Assembly (NCBI GenBank): GCA_020025515.1
Contig: JAHHRZ010000017.1
Coordinates: 1-51,947 of the forward strand
Source of the DNA: Oscillospiraceae bacterium
Lineage (GTDB): Bacteria; Bacillota; Clostridia; Oscillospirales; Oscillospiraceae
Length of the DNA: 51,947 nt
Direction of reading: 5' to 3'
Below are positions 1-7,310 of this stretch, in pieces. Both the position numbers and the translations under genes were made by a program. Positions within the stretch are counted from its first letter, which is position 1; each line of letters starts with the position of its first letter. The notes under the pieces were generated by a model that searched no databases, was not told the DNA's origin, and worked only from the letters and a program-made list of their open reading frames with translations.

Positions 1-82
1 TTTTTTACGTCTATATAAAAAGGCCGCCCCTTGGGCGGCAATACTTACCCTAGTCAGGAAGATGGGAAATTCCAACATAACG
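1..82. other. 3' end of an upstream transcript, no gene recognised
   Basis: This stretch lies before a clear terminator and carries no convincing reading frame. It contains a 7-bp GC hairpin at 23-39 (GCCGCCC/GGGCGGC). On the minus strand that hairpin is followed by a T-rich run, so it could also end a transcript from the right. It may be the tail of a gene or RNA that starts outside the window. Confidence 0.35.
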
Positions 83-115
83 AGAGAACATTCCATTGGA
101 GTGTTCTCTTTTTTG
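83..115 (+). terminator. rho-independent terminator
   Basis: An 8-bp stem (83-90 with 102-109) is extended inward by four more pairs around an ATT loop and followed by six T residues. It ends whatever transcript enters from the left edge. The stretch 116-284 after it holds no recognised gene. Confidence 0.75.
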
Positions 116-284
116 CGTTTATAAGGAAAAACGATCTGCGGCTTGCAATGTTTGTGTTCATTAAATGGATAGTTAGGACTAACTTTGAACAAAAAACATT
201 ATACTACGTTTCGACATACTTGATTTTTTTATAAATCCATTGTACAATAGAAATGAAGAGAGTCAGGAAAGATTGGTATAGGGT

Positions 285-1016
285 ATGGAATCAACTGAGA
301 ATATCCAATTAAACATAGTCATATGTGATGATGAGCCCATAATGGTGGAGCAGTTGGTGGCACTATGCAACTCAACGCTGGAGGAAGTCTGCGCTGCGAA
401 GATTTGTACGGCGCAATCTCCGGGGGAGCTGCTTACCGTGGACATACCGTTCCACATTGCGATTCTGGATGTGCAGTTGATGGAAAGTAATGGCATTGAA
501 CTGGCGCGGGCAATATTTCTGAGAAATCCAGGCTGCCGGGTGATTTTTGTCAGTGGGTTTTTACATGCAGTCAGTGAGGTCTATGAGGTTCCTCACTTTT
601 GTTTTATCCTGAAGGATCAGCTGGCGCAGCAATTTCCACGCTTTTTGAAAAGAGCGGCTCAGGAGGCCGTGGTGGAGGCGGGACAGACGCTTCTCATCCA
701 AAGCGGAAAGCAGACCGAAAAATGGGCTTTGGCGGATATATCCCTTCTGGAGCGGCGTGGACATTGGACGTATATTACAGCTTCCGGGGGGCGGGAAATC
801 AAGACCAAAGAAAAACTTGGCGACCTGCTTCGCCGTATGTCCGCTGCTAATTTCTGCCGCTGCCATATCAGCTATGCCGTGAACCTGCGTCATGTCCAGA
901 CATTGGAGCTGCGAACCTTTGTCATGACCACTGGTGAGAAAATTCCCATCAGTCGGCCAAATGAACAAGCGGCCAGAGAAGCATTTTTTCGGTATATAAA
1001 GGATCACATTCATTAA
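285..1016 (+). CDS. LytTR-family response regulator (AgrA-like)
   Basis: A 243-residue two-component response regulator. Residues about 9-125 form a receiver domain: acidic pair DD near residues 15-16 and the likely phospho-acceptor Asp62 in the ILDVQLM motif. Residues about 135-240 match a LytTR DNA-binding domain, which binds direct repeats in promoters of quorum-sensing and surface-polysaccharide genes. It faces a sensor kinase gene across a short shared terminator, so the two probably form a pair even though they are convergent. The ribosome site before the start is weak. No agrB-like or agrD-like gene is visible nearby, so the input signal is unknown. Family assignment is firm; target genes are not inferable. 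Confidence 0.85.
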   Translation: MESTENIQLNIVICDDEPIMVEQLVALCNSTLEEVCAAKICTAQSPGELLTVDIPFHIAILDVQLMESNGIELARAIFLRNPGCRVIFVSGFLHAVSEVYEVPHFCFILKDQLAQQFPRFLKRAAQEAVVEAGQTLLIQSGKQTEKWALADISLLERRGHWTYITASGGREIKTKEKLGDLLRRMSAANFCRCHISYAVNLRHVQTLELRTFVMTTGEKIPISRPNEQAAREAFFRYIKDHIH

Positions 1017-1023
1017 ACAAAAC

Positions 1024-1049
1024 GCACGGCATGAACATCCATGCCGTGC
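1024..1049. terminator. shared terminator between convergent genes
   Basis: A 10-bp perfect stem (GCACGGCATG with CATGCCGTGC, six-base loop) lies between the response regulator and the kinase stop codons. The minus-strand side is followed by GTTTTGTTT, so it fits best as the terminator of the kinase gene but can serve both. Confidence 0.7.
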
Positions 1050-1056
1050 ATTTGCA

Positions 1057-2379
1057 TCACTCAAGGGTCTCCCCGGCAGGGGGAAGCTGTAGAATGAGCG
1101 TTGTGGTAAACCGGTCGTTGTCAAAGCTTGTTTGCAGATGCCCGTGATAGTGCTTTGCCAGCTGCCCCAGAATTTCAAGCCCAAGACCATGGGAGCGAAG
1201 AGGATCTTGATTGGTGTCCTTTTTGGGCTTTACTGCGGGATTGCTGCATTGAATGGTAAAAAATCCGCTGTGAATGTCTGAATACAGCTGAAGAGGTCCG
1301 GCATCGGCACCCTTTTCCAATGTGCCATGAATCCCGTTGTCCAGAATGTTTGAAAAAGCACTGCAAAGGTGGGCGTTTTCTATGCTCAGTTGAGAAGGAG
1401 CGAAGACGGAGATCTCCAGGGAAATGCCGCAATCCGCACAACGCCGCGCTTTTTCGGTTAAGACCGCATCTACCATGAGATTTTCACAATAGGCCGTTCC
1501 AACCTTATCCTGGATGTAGCCCCGAAGCAGATTCAGCTGCTGCCGCACCTCAGTCTCCTGCCCATGCTCCAGCAGATAATATGCAGATTGGAGTTGGTTG
1601 TTGAGATCGTGACGGATTTGATTCACTGTCAGGATATTGGATTGCAGTTCCTGATAATAGGTGGTCTGGATGTTGAGCTGCTGCTCAGCCTGCTGAACTT
1701 GAGCACGCAGCTGTTCTAACTCCCGAAATTTACGGTAACCCAGAACACAGGCAACATCTGCGGCAACAGAAAGAAGAATTCCGAATACCATGCTCACAGG
1801 AATGCCATGAAACTCTGATCCGGTTATGACAAGGCGGGTGGAAAGACTAATCAGGATGATCTGACTCAGGGGGATGGTAAGGAACCACATCAGACTCCTG
1901 AACTCTTTCACAGGCGAGAGGAACTGTCTGAGAAGCAGGCCGCAGCCATACATGGACAAAGAGCTGATAATCCCCAAGAGCACACTCATAACCAGGTAGA
2001 GTGGATCTTCCGGGTCGGTTAGGCGTTCTGCGGCAATGCCGAAAGTAGGGGCAATGGGTAAAGCGACTGAGGCCAGAAGATACATTGAAAATAGCTCGGT
2101 AAGCAGCAGCATACTCTGGGCGAGAAATGCCCGAAACCGCTGTGTGGGCGAGGTAAAGAAGAACAACAGAAAGAATGTGGGTAAATAGGTGCTAAGTTCC
2201 CAAAAAATGGAGTATTCTGGAAAGAAGTAGCTGCGAATGAGAAAAAACACAAACATACCCATGGTGCCGGCTATAGAATACAACCGAAGATGCTTCAGAG
2301 GAACGACCATATTTACGCAAGCGTGACAGAGGTATGCAGACGGGAAAGAAATTAACAGCATCAATAGGGGATAGAGCAT
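1057..2379 (-). CDS. AgrC-like sensor histidine kinase (GHKL ATPase)
   Basis: A membrane sensor kinase of the quorum-sensing (AgrC/CitA-like GHKL) type. The N-terminal ~200 residues contain several hydrophobic spans (about six), followed by a coiled-coil dimerisation helix with the phospho-acceptor His near residue 257 in RHDLNNQ. The ATPase domain follows, with an N-box (SNILDNGIHG, about 345) and a G-box (SHGLGLEIL). I chose ATG at 2379 because GTGAGGA precedes it by about 6 bases and the protein then begins with a membrane segment. An in-frame ATG at 2496 would add 39 unlikely residues. The likely partner is the convergent LytTR regulator. Ligand unknown; no autoinducing-peptide gene was found next to it. 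Confidence 0.85.
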   Translation of the reverse strand: MLYPLLMLLISFPSAYLCHACVNMVVPLKHLRLYSIAGTMGMFVFFLIRSYFFPEYSIFWELSTYLPTFFLLFFFTSPTQRFRAFLAQSMLLLTELFSMYLLASVALPIAPTFGIAAERLTDPEDPLYLVMSVLLGIISSLSMYGCGLLLRQFLSPVKEFRSLMWFLTIPLSQIILISLSTRLVITGSEFHGIPVSMVFGILLSVAADVACVLGYRKFRELEQLRAQVQQAEQQLNIQTTYYQELQSNILTVNQIRHDLNNQLQSAYYLLEHGQETEVRQQLNLLRGYIQDKVGTAYCENLMVDAVLTEKARRCADCGISLEISVFAPSQLSIENAHLCSAFSNILDNGIHGTLEKGADAGPLQLYSDIHSGFFTIQCSNPAVKPKKDTNQDPLRSHGLGLEILGQLAKHYHGHLQTSFDNDRFTTTLILQLPPAGETLE

Positions 2380-2669
2380 GGATACGGTCCTCACTTTGTT
2401 GTTTAATACATTCAGCTTCGAGTATATCCGATATTTTCTGATATGGCAAGAGGAAAAATGTGTAATCTTGGACATACTTTTCATCTTTTTACACACAAAT
2501 TACAGAAAAAAAGGAATGAAACTGTGGTAAAATAGAAACAGGCAAAAAGTGATTGATTCCTTTTGTTCAAAACAAAGAAGAAACATGAGAAAGGGAGGGA
2601 CGGGAGAAGATCAGGACTAAATTTACACAATGATTGCGCCTGCCTCTGTCCTGACTTGTGGCAATGCAG

Positions 2670-2693
2670 CACCCCTGAGGTGGGGGTGTTTTT
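2670..2693 (+). terminator. terminator of a putative small RNA
   Basis: A six-pair stem (CACCCC with GGGGTG, 7-base loop) is followed directly by five T residues. Nothing coding precedes it on the plus strand, suggesting a short non-coding transcript of roughly 150 bases. Confidence 0.55.
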
Positions 2694-2852
2694 CCGGTAA
2701 GGGCACATTCCGGAAAAATGGCATAGGTATGGGGACACGGCAAGGAGAACAATGGGACCAAGTCCCGTGAATGGTAGATGGTCTGCTTTAAAAGAGAGGA
2801 AAAGAAAGGGACTGTCACGAAATCGTTTTTTCAAAAGACAGCCCAATATGAA

Positions 2853-2896
2853 CGCCGCCAAAATCGGGATATTCCTCGATTTTGGCGGCGTTTCTT
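2853..2896. terminator. strong hairpin downstream of metG
   Basis: A 14-bp perfect inverted repeat (2853-2866 with 2877-2890) is followed on the plus strand by TTTCTT. It lies past the 3' end of metG and probably insulates metG from transcription arriving from the other side. Confidence 0.6.
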
Positions 2897-2956
2897 ACTA
2901 TTCACTATTTATTGAGTAAAATATGCCCTGGACCGCAGACCTGGTTCTCTTGCTCT

Positions 2957-4906
2957 TTATACCAGACGGCTGCCGGCGGCGATGCTGTCATCCAGCATAA
3001 TCAGATTCAGCTTGTCGCCACGCTCGGCACTGAGCAGCATACCGCAGCTCAGCTGCCCCATCATCTTCCGGGGGGCCAGGTTGGTCACAGCCACCAGAGT
3101 CTTGCCCAGCAGCTCCTCGGGCTGATAGTACTTGGCAATGCCGGAGAGAATCTGCCGGGGGGTGCCGGTGCCGTCGTCCAGCGTGAATTTCAGCAGCTTT
3201 TCGCTCTTTTTCACCTTTTCACAGCCGAGAACCTTCACCACGGTCATTTCCACCTTTTCAAAGGCATCAAAGGTGATTTCGGGCAGAGGTTCGGGCAGGG
3301 GATCTTCCTGGGGAGCGGCCTGGGCGGCAATGGCGGCCTCCAGCTCCTTCAGCTCCTTGTCTATGTCGATTCGGGGGAACATCACAGGGCCGGCAACGGT
3401 GGCCACATCTCTGGGCAGAAGGCCAAAGGTGGTCAGGCTGTCCCAATCGGTTCTGGCACCGCCCAGACGGGCGGCAATCTCGTCGGCCGTGCCGGGCATA
3501 AAGGGCCGCAGCAGACCGGCACAGATGCGGACGGTCTCCAGCAGGTTGTACAGGACACGGGCCAGACGGGGGAAGTTGGCCTCGTCCTTGGCAAGCCGCC
3601 AGGGTTCATTCTCGTCAATATATTTGTTGGCACGGCCAATGACCTTGAAAATCTCGCTGAGGGCGTTCTGGAATGCGAATTTCTCCATCTGCTCCTCATA
3701 GCGTCCGGCCAGACCGGAGACCAGCTCAACCAGCTCCGTATCCTTTTCGGCATCCTCTACCTGATTGGCACACAGGGAAGCGCCGAAATACTTCTGGGCC
3801 ATGGCAATGGTTCTGGAAACCAGGTTGCCCAGGTCGTTGGCAAGGTCGGTGTTGATGCAGGAGATCAGAGCCTCGTTGGAGAAGTTGCCGTCGGAGCCGA
3901 AGGGGAAGGTCCGCAGCAGGAAGAACCGCAGGGCATCGGTGCCGTAACGCTCTGCCAGCAGATAGGGGTCAACCACATTGCCCTTGGACTTGGACATCTT
4001 GCCGCCGTCCAGCAGCAGCCAGCCGTGACCAAAGACCTTCTTGGGCAGAGGCATCTCCATGGACATAAGCATGGCGGGCCAGATGATGGAGTGGAACCGG
4101 ACAATCTCCTTTCCCACAAAGTGGACGTCGGCGGGCCAGTACTTCTCGTAATCGTTGCAGTGGTCATTCAAAAAGCCCAGAGCAGAGGTGTAGTTAAACA
4201 GAGCATCCAGCCACACATAGACCACATGACCGGGGTCAAAGTCTACGGGAATGCCCCAGGTGAAGGAAGTACGGGACACGCACAGATCCTCCAGACCGGG
4301 GTCCAGGAAGTTGTGCACCATCTCATTGACACGGCTGCGAGGCTCCAAAAAGTCGGTGTTTACCAGAAGATTCCGGATCTGCTGGGCGTACTTGGAAAGA
4401 CGGAAGAAGTAGGCTTCCTCCTGGGCGGGCTGAACCTCCCGGCCGCAGTCGGGGCACTTGCCGTCCTTGAGCTGGCTGGCAGTCCAGAAGGACTCACAGG
4501 GAGTGCAGTACATTCCCTCATAGGTTCCTTTGTAGATGTCGCCCTTTTCGTACATCTTCTTGAAAACCTTCTGGACGGTTTCCATATGGTAGGGGTCTGT
4601 GGTGCGGATGAAGCGATCATAGGAAATGTTCATGAGCTTCCACAGATCCTTGACCCCCTTTTCGCCTTCTACAATGTTGTCCACAAAGGCTTTGGGGGTG
4701 GTGTTGGCCTCTTTGGCCTTGGTTTCGATTTTCTGACCGTGCTCGTCGGTGCCGGTGAGGAAGCACACATCAAAGCCGCGCATCCGCTTGTAGCGGGCCA
4801 TGGCATCGGTGGCCACGGTGCAGTAGGTGTGGCCGATGTGGAGCTTATCCGACGGATAATAGATGGGCGTTGTGATAAAGAAACGCTCTTTGCATTTGTC
4901 GCACAT
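2957..4906 (-). CDS. metG: methionyl-tRNA synthetase with C-terminal tRNA-binding domain
   Basis: A class I aminoacyl-tRNA synthetase that charges tRNA-Met with methionine in the cytoplasm. The 649-residue protein starts with the Rossmann catalytic core: HIGH at residues 23-26 and KMSKS near residue 304. The connective-peptide domain carries a zinc-knuckle pattern of two CxxC pairs (CTPC, CPDC near 130-150). An anticodon-binding helical domain follows. The last ~110 residues form an EMAP/Trbp111-type tRNA-binding domain (ITFDAFEKVEM onward), as in the long dimeric MetRS form. ATG at 4906 follows a clear AAGGAGG. The gene stands alone behind a T-box leader, so expression should rise when uncharged tRNA-Met accumulates. 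Confidence 0.97.
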   Translation of the reverse strand: MCDKCKERFFITTPIYYPSDKLHIGHTYCTVATDAMARYKRMRGFDVCFLTGTDEHGQKIETKAKEANTTPKAFVDNIVEGEKGVKDLWKLMNISYDRFIRTTDPYHMETVQKVFKKMYEKGDIYKGTYEGMYCTPCESFWTASQLKDGKCPDCGREVQPAQEEAYFFRLSKYAQQIRNLLVNTDFLEPRSRVNEMVHNFLDPGLEDLCVSRTSFTWGIPVDFDPGHVVYVWLDALFNYTSALGFLNDHCNDYEKYWPADVHFVGKEIVRFHSIIWPAMLMSMEMPLPKKVFGHGWLLLDGGKMSKSKGNVVDPYLLAERYGTDALRFFLLRTFPFGSDGNFSNEALISCINTDLANDLGNLVSRTIAMAQKYFGASLCANQVEDAEKDTELVELVSGLAGRYEEQMEKFAFQNALSEIFKVIGRANKYIDENEPWRLAKDEANFPRLARVLYNLLETVRICAGLLRPFMPGTADEIAARLGGARTDWDSLTTFGLLPRDVATVAGPVMFPRIDIDKELKELEAAIAAQAAPQEDPLPEPLPEITFDAFEKVEMTVVKVLGCEKVKKSEKLLKFTLDDGTGTPRQILSGIAKYYQPEELLGKTLVAVTNLAPRKMMGQLSCGMLLSAERGDKLNLIMLDDSIAAGSRLV

Positions 4907-4942
4907 GAAAAATACCTCCTTAAAAAATAGGGGAAAAGGGAA

Positions 4943-5207
4943 TAAAAAACACCCTTGAGAATCCTCTCAAGGGCGGAAAAAGACCGCGGTACCACCTTGT
5001 TTTGCTCCGCCCTCACGGAACGGAACCTTATGAAGTCCGGAGACTTCCTGCGTATGATAACGGACGCATCCGGCCCGGCCTAACCATTCAGCCGGACGGC
5101 TCCGGGGCCATGTTCCTCCACCTTGCGCCGTACCCCTTTCCACCAAGCCGGGGCTCTCTGAACGGGCCGTGGGTAAAGTACTCTTCCCATCTCTGCCTTT
5201 CCCAATA
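4943..5207 (-). promoter_or_regulatory. T-box riboswitch leader of metG
   Basis: Read on the minus strand, the leader has the conserved T-box element AGGTGGTACCGCGG (around 4985-4999). It is followed by an intrinsic terminator: stem 4952-4960 with 4965-4973, then a run of T at 4943-4949. Upstream are an AGAGA motif, a multi-stem Stem I region, and a plausible specifier ATG (Met) at 5109-5111 in GAACATGG. The order 5'-AGAGA, Stem I loops, specifier, T-box, terminator is as expected for tRNA-sensing leaders, and the specifier matches the downstream synthetase. Confidence 0.92.
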
Positions 5208-5213
5208 TTCATT

Positions 5214-5242
5214 ATGGTATCATTTTTTCGGCCCGTTGTCAA
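5214..5242 (-). promoter_or_regulatory. sigma-A promoter of metG
   Basis: On the minus strand TTGACA is followed after 17 bases by TACCAT. This places the transcript start near 5207, just ahead of the T-box leader. Confidence 0.75.
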
Positions 5243-5277
5243 CGGCTTATGGGCTGGCTTTTTTCCAAAAAGTATCG

Positions 5278-5283
5278 TATAAT
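5278..5283 (+). promoter_or_regulatory. -10 element for queH
   Basis: A perfect TATAAT lies 38 bases ahead of the queH start. The matching -35 (TGGCTT at 5255-5260) is weak, so only the -10 is called with some assurance. Confidence 0.45.
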
Positions 5284-5321
5284 AGAGGGAATCCGGCTGA
5301 AAGCCCAACTAGGAGGACATT

Positions 5322-5867
5322 ATGAACACATTGCTCCATATTTGCTGCGCCCCCTGCGCCAATCAGTGCATCGAGGTCTTACAAGGAGAGGGCCAGAATG
5401 TCACAGGCTTCTGGTACAACCCCAATATCCATCCCTTCACGGAATATCGTGCCCGGCGGAACTGCCTCAGAGAGTACGCCGAGACCATTTCTCTGCCTGT
5501 GATTGAAAAAAATGACTATGGTCTGCGGCCCTTCGTCCGGGCGGTGGCGCCGGACATTGAGAACCGGTGTGTGGAATGCTATCGGATGCGCCTCTTTGAA
5601 GCGGCAAAACAGGCAAAAGAAGGGGGCTTTGACGGCTTTACTTCCTCTCTGTTTATCAGTCCCTATCAGAAGCATGAGCTTATGGCCCAGGTGGCCCAGG
5701 AGGCGGCAGACACCTATGGGGTGGAGTTTGTCTATCGGGACTTCCGACCCTATTTCCGGGCCGGGCAGGAAAAAGCCAGAGAACTGGGCTTTTATATCCA
5801 GAAGTACTGCGGCTGTGTCTTTTCCGAGGAGGAGCGGTATCTCAAGGCCTCCAAGATCATTCGCTGA
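5322..5867 (+). CDS. queH: epoxyqueuosine reductase QueH
   Basis: QueH (formerly DUF208) reduces epoxyqueuosine to queuosine in the wobble position of GUN tRNAs, the last step of queuosine synthesis. The 181-residue length is normal for the family. Characteristic features are the N-terminal HICCAPC motif (adjacent Cys residues at about 8-12), the RCVECYRMRL motif in the middle, and the C-terminal KYCGCVFSEEERY stretch. These cysteines hold an iron-sulfur cluster and a mononuclear metal in the family. The start follows AGGAGG at a good spacing. The gene is not in an operon with other queuosine genes here. Confidence 0.93.
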   Translation: MNTLLHICCAPCANQCIEVLQGEGQNVTGFWYNPNIHPFTEYRARRNCLREYAETISLPVIEKNDYGLRPFVRAVAPDIENRCVECYRMRLFEAAKQAKEGGFDGFTSSLFISPYQKHELMAQVAQEAADTYGVEFVYRDFRPYFRAGQEKARELGFYIQKYCGCVFSEEERYLKASKIIR

Positions 5868-6001
5868 GTGGCGGGAACATCCGTTTTGCAGGTTGCTTGT
5901 GGCAGCAGCGAAACATATGAGAAAAACCGGGGATTCCTTTGTATGCGTCAGATAAGGAAGTAATTGTAAAAACACGAGATACGAAAGTGAGGCAATTTGA
6001 T

Positions 6002-6472
6002 ATGATCGATCATTATATACAGCCTAAAGAAATTGTAATTGATTCCACCCTTTCACTCGTGAAATACTATCCGAACTATAAAAGAACCTTTTCTTGGTAT
6101 CAGGATTTAGGAGTATGCAAGCAGGTGGACAACCGGGACAGTCCTTATGATCTGAAGCTACTCAGTCAAATGTATCGATATTTGGCAAAGGCAGGCGAAT
6201 GTTATTATATCAAATTCCGTGAAAATGGAAGAAGCCGCCTGGTGGGAGACATTACCCTGTATAACGGAGAAATCGCCATTGTGATCTGTAAGGAATATCA
6301 GAATCGTCATCTTGGCAGGAAAGCGGTAGAAGCCATCATAAATCGGGCCAAACAAGTTGGGTGGACTGAAGTCGATGCAGAAATTTATTCTTTTAATAAG
6401 CAGAGCCAGAAAATGTTTACATCTGTTGGCTTTAAGCAAATTGCATCTGAAAGATATCGGCTCCCATTGTAA
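6002..6472 (+). CDS. GNAT-family N-acetyltransferase
   Basis: A 156-residue protein with the GNAT fold, which transfers an acetyl group from acetyl-CoA to an amine. The acetyl-CoA binding part is visible as YQNRHLGRKAVEAII (around residues 98-112), and the C-terminal VGFKQIASERYRL is typical of the family. I prefer ATG at 6002 because GTGAGG lies about 10 bases upstream. An in-frame ATG at 5939 would add 21 residues without a ribosome site. Base composition is clearly more AT-rich than the flanking queH and aspS, which suggests acquisition by transfer. Substrate cannot be inferred. Confidence 0.75.
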   Translation: MIDHYIQPKEIVIDSTLSLVKYYPNYKRTFSWYQDLGVCKQVDNRDSPYDLKLLSQMYRYLAKAGECYYIKFRENGRSRLVGDITLYNGEIAIVICKEYQNRHLGRKAVEAIINRAKQVGWTEVDAEIYSFNKQSQKMFTSVGFKQIASERYRLPL

Positions 6473-6807
6473 AATTAAAACTGTTATCTCAATACAAATA
6501 GGGAATTGGGGTACACGGTCATAAGTGTAACAACCATAGAATCTGAAAGAATGAGAAGTAGAAAGAGTGCCCGTGTCATCTTAACAAGCATACCATTTAT
6601 ACCCCCAAGGGCCGTAAAACGGTGCAATCCTTAGGAAATCTATGGAGGAAGTCCTATAAAGAAAAGTCAGCAGGTATCGGAATATTTTCGGTATCTGCTG
6701 TTTTATCCTACAAAAAATACGGTATGACCCGAAATAGAGTTGTACCGTATGTGGCGTACCCATACGGCCCCCCGGTTTTTGAAATCACAGACCGTTACAA
6801 GGGCAGT
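6473..6807. other. intergenic stretch, no gene recognised
   Basis: No frame here looks coding. A hairpin at about 6669-6698 (AGCAGGTATC with GGTATCTGCT, including G-T pairs) is followed by GTTTTATCC and could terminate plus-strand transcription. A second dyad (CCGTATG...CATACGG) lies near 6747-6769. Origin unknown. Confidence 0.4.
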
Positions 6808-7025
6808 TCAGGCGGCAGTCTGCTCTTTCTTATTATGCCGGAAATGACATACCATGGCGCCTATCATAAATGCCACGGACAGTACTACCTGCACCCAGGC
6901 AAAGCCGATGTTTCCTTCCCTGAAGCTTATTCCGGCGACCACCGCCCAAATCACAGCCCCGGCCAGCCAGCAAATTGTTCCCCAAAAGTTTTTTCTTTTC
7001 TATAGGGCAAACCCTCACATTTCAT
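6808..7025 (-). pseudogene. small membrane protein, apparently frameshifted
   Basis: On the minus strand an ATG at 7025 opens a frame (MKCEGLPYRKEK) that runs into a poly-A tract corresponding to the six T residues at 6989-6994. Beyond it the original frame stops early. A different frame is open to the TGA at 6808-6810 and encodes a convincing hydrophobic protein (WLAGAVIWAVVAGISF, then VVLSVAFMIGAMV) ending in a basic, polar tail. Adding one base to the homopolymer would fuse the two parts into a protein of about 72 residues with two membrane spans. A good minus-strand promoter lies upstream. Either it is a recent pseudogene, a phase-variable gene, or a sequencing error. Function not recognised. 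Confidence 0.5.
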
Positions 7026-7111
7026 GGTTTTTCACATCACAAATGGTTGCAGCGCTGAAAAGAATACCTGGTTTTATCAAGATAGTTATTCTAAACTAAC
7101 TCGGTGGTTCC

Positions 7112-7141
7112 ATTATATCAAAACAGGTATGGGAAAGTCAA
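7112..7141 (-). promoter_or_regulatory. sigma-A promoter for the small membrane protein
   Basis: On the minus strand TTGACT and TATAAT are separated by 18 bases, placing the transcript start near 7105, about 80 bases ahead of the ATG at 7025. Confidence 0.65.
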
Positions 7142-7229
7142 CACAATGTGGAAAATGAGCAAGTTCTGAAAGAGAGTAGGAATTGTGTGGGAAGGCAGCC
7201 GATTCAAGAATCGTTTCTGCCTAAAATGA

Positions 7230-7258
7230 TTGACAACCGCCCCGATTTGTGAGACAAT
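7230..7258 (+). promoter_or_regulatory. sigma-A promoter of aspS
   Basis: TTGACA at 7230-7235 and GACAAT at 7253-7258 are spaced by 17 bases. Transcription would start about 45 bases ahead of the aspS start codon; the leader is too short for a T-box. Confidence 0.7.
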
Positions 7259-7310
7259 AAATCAAAATTTGGGCCCTGCGGGGCCAGTTTTACAGGAGGA
7301 AGGAATCCAT

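Larger units (their letters stand above)
2380..2956. other. intergenic stretch with possible small RNA, no protein gene
   Basis: The stretch between the kinase and metG holds no reading frame with coding character. On the plus strand an extended -10 motif (TG-G-TAAAAT, 2525-2533) lacks a good -35. About 80 bases downstream, a 7-bp stem (2611-2617 with 2648-2654) is followed by a terminator at 2670-2693. A second strong hairpin lies at 2853-2890. Confidence 0.4.

Noticed and set aside
31..234. A 67-codon plus-strand frame at the window start
   Set aside because: It spans the terminator at 83-115, has no ribosome site and no family resemblance.
2586..2621. A tiny plus-strand peptide frame (MRKGG...) as a possible agrD
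   Set aside because: Eleven residues, no hydrophobic leader or Cys, weak ribosome site, no agrB nearby.
5865..5990. Possible Sec read-through of the queH TGA stop
   Set aside because: The frame stays open for about 40 codons, but QueH normally ends at this position and the extension has no conserved character.
6622..7005. A 127-codon plus-strand frame
   Set aside because: Composition and content are not protein-like, it crosses a hairpin with T tail, and the minus strand offers a better explanation with a promoter and membrane spans.
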